A DNA stretch of 64,000 nucleotides, taken from NCBI GenBank assembly GCA_037903475.1, contig JBAJFG010000019.1, positions 5,827,001-5,891,000 of the forward strand, in the 5' to 3' direction. This DNA comes from Ancylostoma caninum (Eukaryota; Nematoda; Chromadorea; Rhabditida; Ancylostomatidae). Below are positions 11,560 to 24,163 of the stretch, one piece after another; positions within the stretch are counted from its first letter, which is position 1; the number at the start of each line of letters is the position of its first letter. The notes below the pieces were generated by a model. It worked only from the letters and a program-made list of their open reading frames with translations. It ran no database searches and was not told the origin of the DNA. The position numbers and the translations under genes are program-made.

Positions 11560-13530
11560 AGTTGAAGACACGGAATGTACTCAAGCCAAAAAAAAACACC
11601 TCACTTTCGCAAGATGGAAGCGAGTCAACAACTGAGTGATGAAGCGCTGAAAGCTCTGTGATAAAACGCAAGCGGATTAAGTTGGCTACAACGTAATGGG
11701 TATACTCGCGGTCATTCTGGTTCAAAGCTGTTTTCTTTACGGCCATATCGCCATGTATGTCTTCACGCATCCCTAGCGCGAGTTGGTGCAAGAGCGGTTG
11801 CTTGGCGCTGCTGCCCCATAACGGCTTCATTCATGCTCTGAATGAAATATTTAGAGGTCAGTAACAATTCCACTTGTGGATGAAACTATTACAGGCTTAC
11901 ACCGCTACGCTCCCGTCCTTGCATGAGCTCGGGTTGGTGAGGCGCGATGATAAAGTGATGTGGTTGCAAAGGAACAACACTGAATCAGGATAACCATTAC
12001 TATCATGATGATCATGAATAATAATAATAATAATAGGCTTACTTTGTGTGTGCGAGTGTGTGTGTCTGAAACGAAATTCGGCCGGTGTGGCCAGTCGTGG
12101 TGAAACGCGTAGAGGGGGGTCCAACGAGGTAATAGGGGTACGCCTGCGCCCTGAAGTGGGGGGACGGGTCCAGCACTGTGATAAGGGTGCGCCGGAGTCC
12201 ACAAGTGGGGAGACGGGATCACTGTTGCTGCAAGAGCGCTCTTGCGCCAATTAGCAATGAAACACTACAATATCAGTTCTCCGTCAAATCAGAGCGGTAT
12301 CCAATGGTGGTAATGTTGGTAATGTTTAACAATGGTACCCGGCAGTAGATGAATAATGCGCATATTTGCCCTTTGATAAGCCTCACAACCAGTCCTGTGT
12401 CCACCGCTCTCATTTATGCCTGACCATTCCTCACTTTACCAACAAGAACGTGCAAGAAATGATAATCATTTTCATCATTCCTGTTATTCCTCGATAAATC
12501 GGTGGCAGATAGCTAGCTATGTCAATCGAGAAATTTCTGTGCACCAAGATCGGACGTTACTATTTTGTATAGGGTCCACTGGCGTAGAGCAAAGGCAGCA
12601 AGAGAAAGCAATGTAATGCTACATTCTGATTTTGTTTTCCGTCATGAAACTCGACTGGACAATAAATTATTTAGTGTGGATACGAGATGAATTAATGCGG
12701 GCGAAGCCAGTATTAGAAGAAGTCTGGAAGTCCGGCGTCAGCCGGATGGCCAGTCTGGTGACACATAATAGGATGCGATATGCGACATAGTTTGGGGAGT
12801 ATGATATTACTCAGCAACTAGTACAGGCGTGCGAAAAATTGCTGGAAACGAATGTCTTCAAACAGGAGAATTATGCTCACGAAAGGCTCAACCATGCAGC
12901 CTGTTTTCGGTAAGCTGGCACCTTTACAGAGCTTACAGTTTTTCAGTTCATATAAGCTATGCATTTTCTTGCTTCGGACTTTTGTGCACGTCATGATGCT
13001 TTTCAACCCCAGATTTGATAACAGTCCCCTGTGTGGTGGGTTTCGCTGAAGTCCTTTGAATCCTTTCCTAAGTAATGTGATCATCGCTGAAGGTAGGCTC
13101 GAATAGAATTACCACGCTCCTGCCGATTCAATTCTTGTGGCCATTAGTTGTTCCACAGCGCCATTTCCTCGATATTCTCTCAATACTCTGATCTGATCTT
13201 TCAGGCCGACTACTCTCTCATTGTCAAAGCACGCTATGCCTAGCCCGGACCTTGTAAGTTGCCACAACACCGTATCATTTCTCAACGGAACAAAGTTTTC
13301 TGAGGCTCTGCCTCAGATCACGTACGAAGTCCCATTGCTTTCCACTCCTTTTACGGAATCCAGCTTGCCCAGCGGATGGCCATGCTGGGGTCTGGTCGCA
13401 GTCTGCTGAGTAGTATGACAATAAACGGTTTCCAGAAAAAAGAAACATGACTCATACATAGAAGAATTGATTCTCGTCGAGCGTCAGCAACAATCGCAGA
13501 GCAACAGGACGTTCCAAAATCGGGGACATG
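11560..13530. other. Gene-poor stretch
   Basis: No convincing exon chain was found. An (AAT)n microsatellite lies at 12017-12035. A G-rich segment at 12100-12220 has short repeats around GGGGACGGG. Apparent frames are unsupported. Confidence 0.5.
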
Positions 13531-13535
13531 ATGTT

Positions 13536-14457
13536 CTATTAGGTCGTCAAGTATGAAATGTCCGATTTTATGACCGATCAATTTGACAGTCTATATCTTC
13601 GAAGATTTACTAGATCTCTTCTCATCTTTATTTTCATTATGAAGGTACATCCTCTTCCTTTCAAAACCACTTCCTGGGTTTTTCATGAGTTTTCGAATTT
13701 TTGAAAGCATTATTGTAGAACTACTCAAAGACTAAAAATCGTGTCGTTTTGGAACACACGTTCCATTTTCCGGCCATTAGAGCTGAGAAGGCTGGGAACA
13801 TCAGGGTAGTAGTGTTAAGGGACATTTGGCTAGTAATTGCACTGAACAGCGTTTGCTTGGGAAGTTCCGCTCAGATGAGATGAAGCTCCAAAATAAGCCT
13901 TATTATGAACCTGGATATCAATAAGCTGGAAGCCGTAGCCGAAGCGGATAGGAGTCAGACTAGGTCAGCCTAAGCAGGAAGGTGTGACCTTTATAATCCT
14001 GTAATATTTAAGTACTCAAGGCAATGACCACTAAAAGTGGTGCGGTAAACGAATTTTTCCCAGTTTGACCCTCAAAAATGGGTGCCAATTTTTGGCCATT
14101 TTTCACAAATCCACGCTGCTTAAGCCAGAGGAGCAGGGGTGAGGATTCATCTGCTACTCACTCTTCTGTACAAACCTCGCTCTATTTGACCACGACTCCT
14201 TTCAGGGATTAGCTCACTTCTTGCTGGAGAAAATGTTCAATTTCCAACATGATGTTGGAAACGCTCTTTGCCACTTAATTGCTACTGGCTTTCCACGTTT
14301 CCAAGCTGTTGGCGCAACCAAGATGCAGTTAAGATGGCAAGGCTGTGGGGATAGTATAGGAGCATATTCGGATATCTTATACTGCATCTTGCTTCAGAAA
14401 CAAAACTCGAAAACTTCTCATCAAGAATCGGACATTTCATACTTGACGACCTAATAG
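13536..14457. repeat. 32-bp inverted repeat pair 0.86 kb apart
   Basis: The sequence AATCGGACATTTCATACTTG and its continuation through GACGACCTAATAG (14426-14457) occurs as an exact reverse complement at 13536-13567. The flanks outside and inside do not continue the match. It may be the ends of a decayed element or an inverted duplication; no open frame explains it. Confidence 0.6.
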
Positions 14458-14459
14458 TA

Positions 14460-17265
14460 AATTTTCACACAACTCAGCTATATTTCCCTTATCAGACGCT
14501 AAGCACCACAAAATTAGTCACGCCTGCGCGTTTGGTTGCTATGGATTTCTCTCCTTGGATATGTTTGCAATCTGTGGTTCCTCTGCTGGGCTCAGGTTGG
14601 ATCCCTGGAAGAATCAAAATGTCTGTTAGGGTGAGCAAAGGTCGATCATAGGACACTCGTCACTCGCGCTCGTGAAGCTCCGCTACAAGAGCCCGTGAAA
14701 GTGCTGCTGTTTACGTGTTTTTTTAAGGAAGTGCATCCAGCTTTGATATGGGGTGGTCAATAAAGTATATTAACTGAGGTAGTCTTGCATAGCACTCTTC
14801 GCTGCTGCTTCACCAAAATCAAAAACGGGAAAAATTGACGTTGTGCGCGCCACGTTAAGTTTCGGCAGAAGGGGAAAATTCGGAAAAGAGAAGACACTAG
14901 ACAGTTCAGAATGGGGGAGGGAATGAGCACTGAAATATTGTTTATCATTCAATATGCAATAAAAAGGAAAGAATGAACCAAGAGAAAGAAACGAAAAACT
15001 TCGATAGGATCGAGAAGGAGTAAGGAGAACAACAGAAGCAGCGCGAACTCACCGCATGCCGCCACATATCGATGACTGCCTGGCTGTTGTTTGCAGACTC
15101 CCTGCGGAACAGTTCGGCCTTCACCGCAAGAGTTAATCTGTAAACTGCGTTGTTTGCCACGTGAGTATTAACGCAATCCGTCATTGTTAACGTGTTCGTT
15201 ATAACAAGTATACTATAGGGCGATCGTTCGGATCTCTCGAAAGCAGTGAAAGCCGGGAGGGAACAAGCTTGTTGTGGAATGTCATCTCTCATTTCTGCCC
15301 TTTTTAAAAGGCAAAGACTCGTCCCTGGTTGGATGTTGAAATTTTCTCTCGAGTACTTGGATTATCTCGTGAGCAATCGGGACGTGTTTTAAGCAAAAAA
15401 GCGCTTCGAACCACTGAAACTATGAATGCAAAACAAAAAAACTATATACTTCCAGAAAAAACCGCCAACAGTCCTCAATACCTGTGTTGGTTCCGAATAA
15501 CTGGGTGAATAAATGAATCAGATTCTGTATTATAAGGAGAACAGTAGAGAAATATAGCAAGTTCCATCAATGACAGAGCCCAGTTGGGAAGCAAATCATA
15601 CGTTAGATTCAAAGTTTTCTTTTTTTTTCTTTAAATTGTTCCTTGTTCTATTTCTTCTCTACAATAGCTCCGTTGTTTTTGAATGTGAGAAATTCTTTCT
15701 GGTAGAACTGTGTTAGGCATGTTCACTTCTTGAAAGATAATAAAGGAGTTCTATTCATAAGCATTCAACATTATGGATTGATGCTTTCCGATATTTCAGG
15801 GTAAACCATTCAACCCAGATTTCTCGGCAAAAGCGTGGGGAAACGCTGGGAGAACACACGTTTGAATGTCAATTATAACTCCCTTCATTTACTATGTACT
15901 TGTCCATAAATTCGAAATCATACTTCTAGATTCTGATCGAAACTGGATCGAAAGTGTCTCGCTCCATTATCACCTCATGGGTGCGACTGAGTCATCAAAT
16001 TCAGTACTCTCCACGCACGAGTCAAGGCAAATTTCAATTAATTGAATTTTTTTAAACTATCAAAACTATGATGTAGGAGCACCATGGAAGGTGATGCCAT
16101 GTGACCCAGAAATACGTGAGTAATCTCTCGGGAAATCTATATGTCGGACAGGTTTTGACTACTGGTCTCTGTGCCCACATGGTCAAGGTCAGCTAAAAAA
16201 GAATCGACAAGTCTCAGGTCCCGTTATTTAAGTCGTGAATCATTTTTAGTACATTGCATGATCCGCATACATTCTTTTCATTTTTGCTGTCATCTGTTCG
16301 CAGGAGGTGATAATGGAGGGCAAGGGCCAAATGACGGGTAGAGAGCGTGTGAGAAGAACGTGCTAACGTTGTTTTACGTGAACGTCAATTCAGATAGTGT
16401 TCATCCGGGAATCTCGCTATTTAGTCCTTCCTACTATAGCGTCACGAATATGGAAATCAAAAGTTGTTGACTGAAAATTCCATACCGTAAACTTATGACC
16501 GGAATTAATTGTGGCAAATCATCTTCGCCTGATCGATTCATGTACAGAGCTGGCCACAAACAAAATACCTTTTTAATCTTTGTTCACGAATTATTCATAG
16601 ATAATGCTTAAAAATTCTAAAATTGGAATCCAATTCAGCTAATGACTATAAATTTGTAGAGCCACAAGTATCCCCAATGCGCTTGCTAATTTATATGACA
16701 CATTTTTTCACTCAAAAAAGTTAAAACTCCTGGTTAGTTAAAATCCTTCTATTTTTATATTTTATATTTTATATTCACATTCAACTGTTGTGAGACTTCC
16801 GGTGGTGGATTTTTACCAAAGTCTATCTTTTACCAACAAGCTGGCCTAGTGCATCCAACGGAATTCTAGTGGGTACGGACGGAATGCTGACTTCTGCGGA
16901 TTCCAGTTAACATCATCTGGAAATTGACTTCGCAGTTTCAACCATAATCTACCACACCGTGTTTGAAGCTGGTTCTTGTTCTGCATGGTGCGCTAGCTCT
17001 AGCAGAAGGTGCCTAACTAGGCTGGGGGGGGGGGGGGGAAGAATTTGCTATCGCTTCAAGTGTCCTAGCCGGATAAACCACCATTAGCAGTTTCAAGATT
17101 TCTATTTTTATAATGGAGCTGAATAGAACTTCGATATGGTAGTTGCTCATAGTCTACTAGAATACCATGAAAGACAAAGGTTCCTACCAAATCTTGAATT
17201 ATCTGAATTGGCACGTAGAAATTCCATGAGCATATGCAGATATCAGAGGAGCGACTTACCGTGCT
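14460..17265. other. Gene-poor stretch
   Basis: About 2.8 kb without supported exons or recognisable elements. A run of 15 G lies at 17024-17038. The remainder is AT-rich single-copy-looking sequence. Confidence 0.5.
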
Positions 17266-19080
17266 CTATTCGTACCTCCTCTTCTTCTTCTTCCTCACCG
17301 TTTTTCTCGTTTCGCGGCGGGGTCCGCTTTGCTGACCCGTTGACGCCACATCGCCCTATCGTGCGCATGGTCGGGATGGATCCTAGACAGCTTGAGGTCA
17401 GCGTGTAGAGTGCCAAGCCATCGTTGCTTTGATCGTCCTTGCCGTCTTCCTTGTACCTCTAGGTTGAAGCCAATCCTACAGATTTTATCGCCTTCGGCAC
17501 GAATAACGTGAGCGAATATCATAAACGCGCCTCACGCAGCTTGTCGGCTATCGCACAACCCCTTATCGCTGTCGTATGTCTGGTTGATATGCGATCTAGC
17601 TGCCTAAAGCCACCCATCCATCGCAGCATCCTCATCCCAGTGACACTGATTCGGCGTTCCATTTCCTTAATGGCCGGCCAGCACTCGGCACCATACAGCG
17701 CGACAGGACGTACCACGGTACGGTAGATCTTCGACTTGAGCCGGTCTGGTATGTCCTTGTCGCACAGCACACCAGTCAGTGAGCGCCACTTCAACCACGC
17801 AGCGGCGACGCGTGCGGTGATCTCATGGACGAGGCTGCCGTCTGATGAAACCACTGAGCCGAGGTATTTGAACGTAGCGGCTCGCGGAAGATTCGTGCCA
17901 TTAACTTTGATAGTGCCAGACTCGTGTTCGTCGGTGGTCAAATACTCGGTCTTCTTAACGTTGAGGCGGAGGCCGAACCGTGCCAGCTGGTCACTCCACG
18001 CTTGCGTCTGTCGTTCAAGTTCGCCCTTGTCTTCAGATGCAAGCATTACGTCATCCGCGTACAGCAGCGTCCACGGCGCTGGTCTGTGAAGCTCTTTGTG
18101 ATGGCATCCATGACTACGATGAAAAGAAGCGGGGAAAGGGCTGAGCCTTGGTGTACGCCCACGGTTATGGGGAACTCCGTCGACGTACCCGCGGCCGCCT
18201 GCACTTTACTCCTGTGATCGGCGTAAAGAATCCGCACCCATTCGATCAGCTCTTCGGGAATGCCGTGAAGCCGCAGAGCATACCAAATGACTTCGTGGGG
18301 GACGCGGTCAAAGGCCTTCTCCAGATCTAGGAAAGCTAGGTGCAATGGTCTTTTCTTTTCACGATGCTTCTCGATCAGGAGACGGGCGGCGTGGATGGCA
18401 TCGGTAGTGCCGCATCCGGATACAAAGCCGCATTGGTTGGGAGATAGCTGGACGATTTCGCGAATCCGGCGATCAATGATGCGTTCGAAGATCTTCATGG
18501 TATGCGACAAAAGACGGATTGGTCGATAGTTCGCGCAGTCAGCGGGGCTACCCTTGCCCTTCCAGATTGGGATGGTAGTGCTTCGCTGCCAGTCCACGGG
18601 CACCTTCTTCTCCGCTATGACTAGATTAAAAAATTTCGTTAACCAATCAGCGGAGTTCCAACACTGCGACTTCCACAATTCTGCTGCCATATCATCTGGA
18701 CCAGTCGCTTTGCCTGGCTTCATTCGCTTCAGTGCATACATGGTCTCTTCGATGGTGATTGGCTGCACTGGTCCGGAGGTGGGCGGAACTTCTGGGACGG
18801 ATGGATGGGCAAATTCTTCCGTCGAGACCTTCTCAAAATAATCCTTCCATCGTTGCATCACCTTCTTGTGATCCATCAGGAGGTGGCCTTGCTCGTCGTT
18901 GACGCCGTGAAACTTCTCGACGTCGTCTGCTTGGCGCTGACGCGATTTCGCGAGTCGGTAGATGAAGCGCTCACCGTCCCTCGAGTCTAACTTCTTACAG
19001 ACTTCATCGTAATGAGCCGCCTTCGCTGCGGCTACAGCCTTCTTAGCAGCCCTTTTCGCTTCGCGGTAACTCCTCCTGAC
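17266..19080 (-). mobile_element. RTE-type non-LTR retrotransposon, 5'-truncated, mutated (copy A)
   Basis: The minus strand encodes reverse transcriptase in order: the linker with KRMKPGKATGPDDMAAELW, the fingers motif NYRPIRLLSHTMKIFERIID, the palm LAFLDLEKAFDRVPH, VHQGSALSPLLF, then the catalytic YADD (codons at 18061-18050) in another frame, and KYLGSVVSSDGS plus a C-terminal RWLGTLHADL region. A frameshift lies near 18090 between the palm and YADD, and a further frame change occurs near 17520. The sequence ends in a GAA-rich tail near 17270-17300, typical of RTE 3' ends. The endonuclease domain is absent. The element is dead but clearly RTE/BovB-like. Confidence 0.9.
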
Positions 19081-19475
19081 TTAATTAAACAATTTCGTTA
19101 ACCAATCAGCGGAGTTCCAACACTGCGACTTCCACAATTCTGCTGCCATATCATCTGGACCAGTCGCTTTGCCTGGCTTCATTCGCTTCAGTGCATCTAT
19201 GGTCTCTTCGATGGTGATCGGCTGCACTGGCCCGAAGGTGGCCGGGACTTCCGGGACGGGTGGGTGGACAAATTCTTCCTTTGAGACTTTCCCAAAATAA
19301 CCCTTCCATCGTCGCATCAGCCTCTTGCGATCCACCAGGGGGTAACCTTGGTCGTCGTTGACGCTGTGAAACTTCTCGACGTCGTCTGCTTGGCGCTGAA
19401 GCGATTTTGCGAGGCGAGTCGATAGATGAAGCGCTCATCGTCTTTCGAGTCCAACTCCTTACAGACTTCATCATA
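19081..19475 (-). mobile_element. Second RTE fragment (copy B), abutting copy A
   Basis: It repeats the linker and start of the reverse transcriptase (MKPGKATGPDDMAAELWKSQ) with about a dozen amino-acid differences from copy A. It breaks off after SADWLTKLFN at exactly the point where copy A begins with a more upstream part of the element. Both are on the minus strand, so the junction at 19080/19081 is head-to-tail. Confidence 0.85.
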
Positions 19476-19717
19476 ATCGCGTGTCTCGTGGCATTACTCT
19501 ACTTCTCTCTATCCTTGGAGCATTTCTGCTTCTTTCTGGTTAACTTTTTTCTACGTTCGCATATCATCACTAAAAACAGTTCTTTTCGATTTTTTTCACA
19601 ACAATCTCATTGTTTAACTTCTACTCTTGAGTAATTTGTTGCCGTGGTATTCGAGTTTGTGACTCTCTGCTTGGATCTGAATCCTCCGTCGATACCCGAA
19701 AGATCAAAAAGATCAAA

Positions 19718-20409
19718 ATGGGTCCCAAAGTTGATCATTCAACGAAAAGCCCAGCATCTAAGATTGAATCCTCTATTAATCAAGGAATGAAGGAATCTGC
19801 TTCAACCTCGGCAACAACTCCGACAGGTGATGAGGCCAAAAAGATGTCGACTATACTTTATTATAGTCTATCTTAGGAATCAATGAGGATCCCAATGGTG
19901 AGCGTCTGCTTGTTTTTCTACCAGAGAAAGTCCCTCGTGAAGCTTCCGCTGAACATTCGAAGTCCGATATACGCTCAAGGAGTATTGTCATTAGCGGCAA
20001 TGAGGAAGCCGCTGATGATCTTGTTCCACCTGAGCGACAGCTAGATGTAAAACTTAAGGTTGCTACCATCCTTGACACTGTCAAGGTGGGGTGTAGACCA
20101 GAAAAGATCCGGCGAATGGGGAAACCCAACCCCCCCCCCCCACGACTCCACTTAGTCAAGGTTGTTCTCCTATCCAAAGCCTGCTGGAAGACAGCTCTAG
20201 CGAAATCGAGATCTCTGAAATCCCGCGGCCTCACTCAGATCTTCATTATGCGGAGAATAACTGCCGAGGAGCGCAAGAGGGAGTTCGAATTACACTAGAA
20301 AGCGAAGGAGCGGAACAAGGGTAAGTCTAGCAGGGAATTGGTTGTCTTCAGGGGTGAACTGAGGTACACCTCAGAGTTACCTCGGTCCAGGAATCCGGAA
20401 AACCCTTAG
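19718..20409 (+). pseudogene. LINE ORF1 (nucleic-acid-binding protein) pseudogene
   Basis: It starts at ATG 19718 (MGPKVDHSTKSPASKIESSI). After an early stop near 19876 the reading shifts to a segment with RSIVISGNEEAADDLVPPER, a conserved RMGK, RPRL-like HLVKVVLLSK, and ITAEERKREFEL, ending at TAG 20407. This order matches ORF1 of nematode CR1/jockey-like LINEs. A run of C at 20131-20143 sits in one frame break. The ERKR region is shared with the frame at 29454-29645, linking this fragment to the LINE family at 29.5-32.6 kb. Confidence 0.7.
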
Positions 20410-21786
20410 TATAGCACGTATCTATCACAGAAATTTTTTTTGCATTATTTTCTCGTTAAAGCACGAAGTGTAGTGAAAAAAAATCGAGCATTTGCATGTA
20501 TTTCTGAGCTGTCGTGAATCCGATCACCAACCGGCTGGGATCCCTTTTTTGAGGGACATCCGTGGGGCATTTATATGCAAAAAAAAACCGCTACCACGTG
20601 GGACAACCTGCTCGACTGGTCGTATGCGAGAGCCGAAAGCAAGCATGTCTAAGGAGGCACCACGCTTAGTAACGGCTCTGTCGCGAACGTTTTCAATCAT
20701 GAAGTGTCTTCCTATTGCAGTAATAGAATCTGTCGAAAGCTTTCAGAAGCGATAGTGTATATGGCAGGCCCGAAACCCGTCGGCATAGCAATTTTCTGAC
20801 ATTTTTGAAGAGAGGTTCAGGTTATTCACCGTAAAAACGATTTGCGTTTTTTCTGGCATCATCAGTACTATCATGTAATTTAGGCATGAAGCATCACGGA
20901 TTACTGGGACAGATCAGATGATCATTTCAAAGCACTGCACTCATGTCACTGGAATCAACGTGTCAGAATATTCTGAAGAAAATTCACCGAGCTTGTGTGT
21001 ATTATCTTTTCTATGTAAATTGAATTTTCTTGCATTTTCGCAGCCCTGCTCTGTTATGTATTACAACTGTCAACGTAAAATGCTTCATCACGTGCAGCTA
21101 AACCTTCATCGTACTGCAGGGAATATTCGGAAGCCATCGGAACTCCTTTCTTTATGACATGTATAATACCCTCACGATTTTCTTCTAAACAGATTTCTGT
21201 GGTTTCCGTTTCTGTTTTTGTATGGAATATTTTGCCATGTGCAAAATATAAACAAGATGGTGATTAAAGACGCATTCTAAAATCTTGTCCACGGACTCTT
21301 CCCTTAGGTTCATGACTTTACGCACAGTTTATACTGTCTGTTCCAAAAATCAGAGCAATTCAATATGTTTTGTTTAATTGCACGGAGCGCATTTTATCAC
21401 ACGCTAAATTATGGAAATTGACGCTATCAATCGACGATCAATAGCTGAAAGCGCGCCAAAATATGTCTCGTCTATAACAACGTGGCGAGACTTACCTCAT
21501 CTTGGCGGATGGCCAAGTGGCAAAATTTGTGAAAAAGACAGTAAATGATTCCGATAAAAGTATGAGCTTGTACTTCTGGAGGGATGCTAAAACACGACAC
21601 ATTCATGCTTTCAGATTTATTGAATTGAAAACATAGCAAGGCATTGTCTATAACATTTTAATATCTGCAAAAAATTTGAAATGAAATGACCAATGTGGTT
21701 CAGTTCTCAGACCATTGCACGGCGTCGGTTGCAGTTATTGTGTAGTTTTGCTACACGGAATTTTTGCTATTTTTGCTGTGGTTTCA
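20410..21786. other. Intergenic stretch, nothing assigned
   Basis: No exon chain or recognisable repeat seen. It lies between the ORF1 relic and the 3' end of the chemoreceptor gene. Confidence 0.5.
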
Positions 21787-23935
21787 TCATGTGGTTTTAG
21801 AAATAACCATGGGCTTCGGAGTGACGAAGATATTCATTTGTTTGTTAACTTTTCGTAGTCCTAATTTGGTAATAACGAAGGTTCTATAATCTGTGACGAA
21901 AGTAACAATGATCAGTGGGTTAAAGAATGGATACAACGCTAACAAAGCAGCAATTACGTTTGTAATCACGGCTGATGTGCTGATACCTGTCAACACGAAC
22001 AGAGTCCCGGCAAAAAACGGAATATGAATACAAATAGCCGGGCAGACCGCCTGAAATATCTGCGCTCATCTTACAATGGGAGTGCACATACTTGTGCTGC
22101 TAATTCAAGACGGGTCCTATGTTCCTAGAGGGCTGTCCAAAATGATGTTACTCTGATGTTCATTGGCGACACATTTGACGATGTTTGTTCGGCAACCTCG
22201 CAGACGATCCTGCCAACTACCCAGGCAAACGAAGCTCGTCAAAGTATTGCCAAACAAGAAGTCCCGCAAAATGTATTGCCAAACAAAACTCGTCGGATGT
22301 ATCGCAACGCAAAGCTTGTCATTTGTATCGCCAAACAAACCTTGCCAATTGTATCGTCAAACAAAAGGGTTATCAATCGCGCAAAACTTTCGATATCATC
22401 AGGAATCGCACCATGATACCAATCTTCGGAGTCCGCTGCCTTACCATCTGAGCCATCCGGGTCGACACCACCGATGGTTAAGCCTCCAACTAAGAATGAA
22501 ATGAACGCCTTATCAGAGCACCCGTAAAATGTATCGCCATACAAACCTTGCCTTTTATATCGCCAAACACCCGTAAAATGTATCTTCAACAGATTCTTGC
22601 CAAATGCATAGGCAAACAGGCTCTTCACTCATTCGCCCGTAGATCATATTGCCAAGCAAAATTTTATCCCCTAAAATGTATTGCCAAACACATTCTCTTG
22701 CCAAATGTATCGCCAATGAACATCAGAGCATATGTTTGAGATTTGCCAAATGATCAGTAGAGGCTCAGAAGAAAAATGCAAGACTGAAGCAATGCAGGTT
22801 TTCACGAGCCATTTCAAGCGGACAATACTTTTGCCGCACCCTGTAAGCATCGTCATGGATGAGCAGCTTTTCTTCGCGTTGTTAGATGTGCACACTTTGA
22901 TGTAACTCACTTGCAGCAGAAGCAAAATAAACATGTGACGTTGCATACTCTGTGATTTCTTTGAGATGAGAGATTTTCCAAGAGAAGTGTAAATACGTAG
23001 TGCACAGAAAACATGCAAACATTCCAGAAATACCACGATCGTTGTTGTCTGCGCAACAAAAGCAAGGCTCGCGACATTCATAGTGACCTGTAAAGCAGAT
23101 ATATAAACCTCCACGTACTGCAGCACAATAAAGTTCAGAAGATGCACACCTCCATGGAACATCCGATATAGCTGGCATTAACAATGTCAAGGCTTGGAAG
23201 TTCTATAGTTTTCTGAACCAGTTGGGTGAAATGTTCGTCTGGCCAGAAGCCAATGCGAATGGTAAAAAGATAATCGAGAAGTAATGTTAAATTAATAGCG
23301 ACGACAATCATAGTATTTCTAGGTGTCAAGTAGATATTGAATAGGTTGGCCCTGAAATAAATCATTTCGGGTCCAACGAAGGACTGCGCTGATATGTCTG
23401 CAATTACTTGCACATTTGCAGATATCTGTATATGAAACTATTAGTTACGAGCAGTAATGAGGTGAAGAACGAAATGCAATATATGAGAAGCGGTATGTAT
23501 CCGTATGGCTTCCGATGCATCCATCCAGTCGGGATGAGAACAAAGTAGAACTCTCGTGAGATGACCCTCTGCAATTTAAGAGAAGGGCTCATTCATGGGT
23601 TGCTTCCATAAATCGTGTGACGTTCCTGAGGACCTATCTACGTGCATGTTAATGCAGTACTGAAACGACTACGTCGTCAATGATTATTTCATTGAACTCT
23701 TGGAAAACTAAACCTCGTCATGCTCGGTAGTGACTGATTCCAATGAGCTTACCGGCGAAATCAAAATTGCTGTTGAAGAAAACGTCATATCGTGAATCGC
23801 TGCTAATATGAAGAAGTAGCGGTACGAACTGACATGTTTCAGAGGACATCGGAAGTAAATAATAAGTAATATGCAGCTGTATGTGAAACCGAATGAGTAC
23901 ACAGTGTAGATCGTGCTTGATATAGTGTCATTCAT
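21787..23935 (-). CDS. Seven-transmembrane chemoreceptor (Str-superfamily serpentine receptor), intact
   Basis: Five exons: 23753-23935, 23408-23568, 23150-23351, 22911-23087, 21787-22050. All splice phases agree and sum to 987 bases, i.e. 328 residues plus TGA. Hydrophobic segments match seven helices. Family marks include a polar loop after helix 1 (CPLKHVSSYRYF), SFIYRYLQM after helix 3, MQRHMFILLLLQ before helix 6, and ALYPFFNPLIIVTFVTDYR in helix 7. Such receptors sit in sensory-neuron cilia and detect chemicals. I place it in the str/srd/srh/srj superfamily but cannot fix the class. Donors and acceptors are canonical (GTAAGC, GTAATT, GTGTGC, GTGAGT). The 860-bp last intron holds a foldback element; the others are 56-184 bp. 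Confidence 0.85.
22151..22728. mobile_element. Foldback element filled with short tandem repeats, in the receptor's last intron
   Basis: The ends are inverted: CTCTGATGTTCATTGGCGA at 22151 and its complement ending at 22728, extending over about 27 bp with a few mismatches. The interior is made of degenerate direct repeats around TGTATCGCCAAACAAA, about 25-30 bp each, in two clusters (22230-22370 and 22525-22715) separated by a unique block. The repeat motif is also contained in the terminal repeat itself. No target duplication is clear. Confidence 0.7.
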
Positions 23936-24117
23936 GTATTCACTCTGATCTGTGAATACTACATGTAACTACGACTAACCACAATAAATGAGCAGCTAGA
24001 CCTTTTTAGATTGATGAATACGGCGCAAGTACATTAAAACGTAACGTGTAATTCATCAAATTAATTGAAAAATAAAAACGTGAGTGCAGTCGTCCTCGCT
24101 ACCTTTTGCGGAGTGTA

Positions 24118-24163
24118 CTGCAATTGGAACTTGGAACCTAGCTCTTCCAAGTTCCAATTGCAG
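24118..24163. repeat. Perfect 19-bp-arm hairpin upstream of the receptor gene
   Basis: CTGCAATTGGAACTTGGAA at 24118-24136 and its exact complement at 24145-24163 are separated by 8 bases. The outer flanks continue the symmetry as GTAC with one bulged base. It lies about 185 bp upstream of the receptor ATG. It could be a small foldback relic, a regulatory hairpin or a transcribed small RNA precursor; nothing here decides. Confidence 0.6.

Noticed and set aside
11489..11830. 113-codon minus-strand frame
   Set aside because: It reads through the polypyrimidine end of the MITE at 11306-11553 into unrelated sequence.
22117..22628. Frames with repeated IAKQ / PNKT-like residues in several phases
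   Set aside because: They translate the foldback minisatellite in the receptor intron and are present in several frames on both strands.
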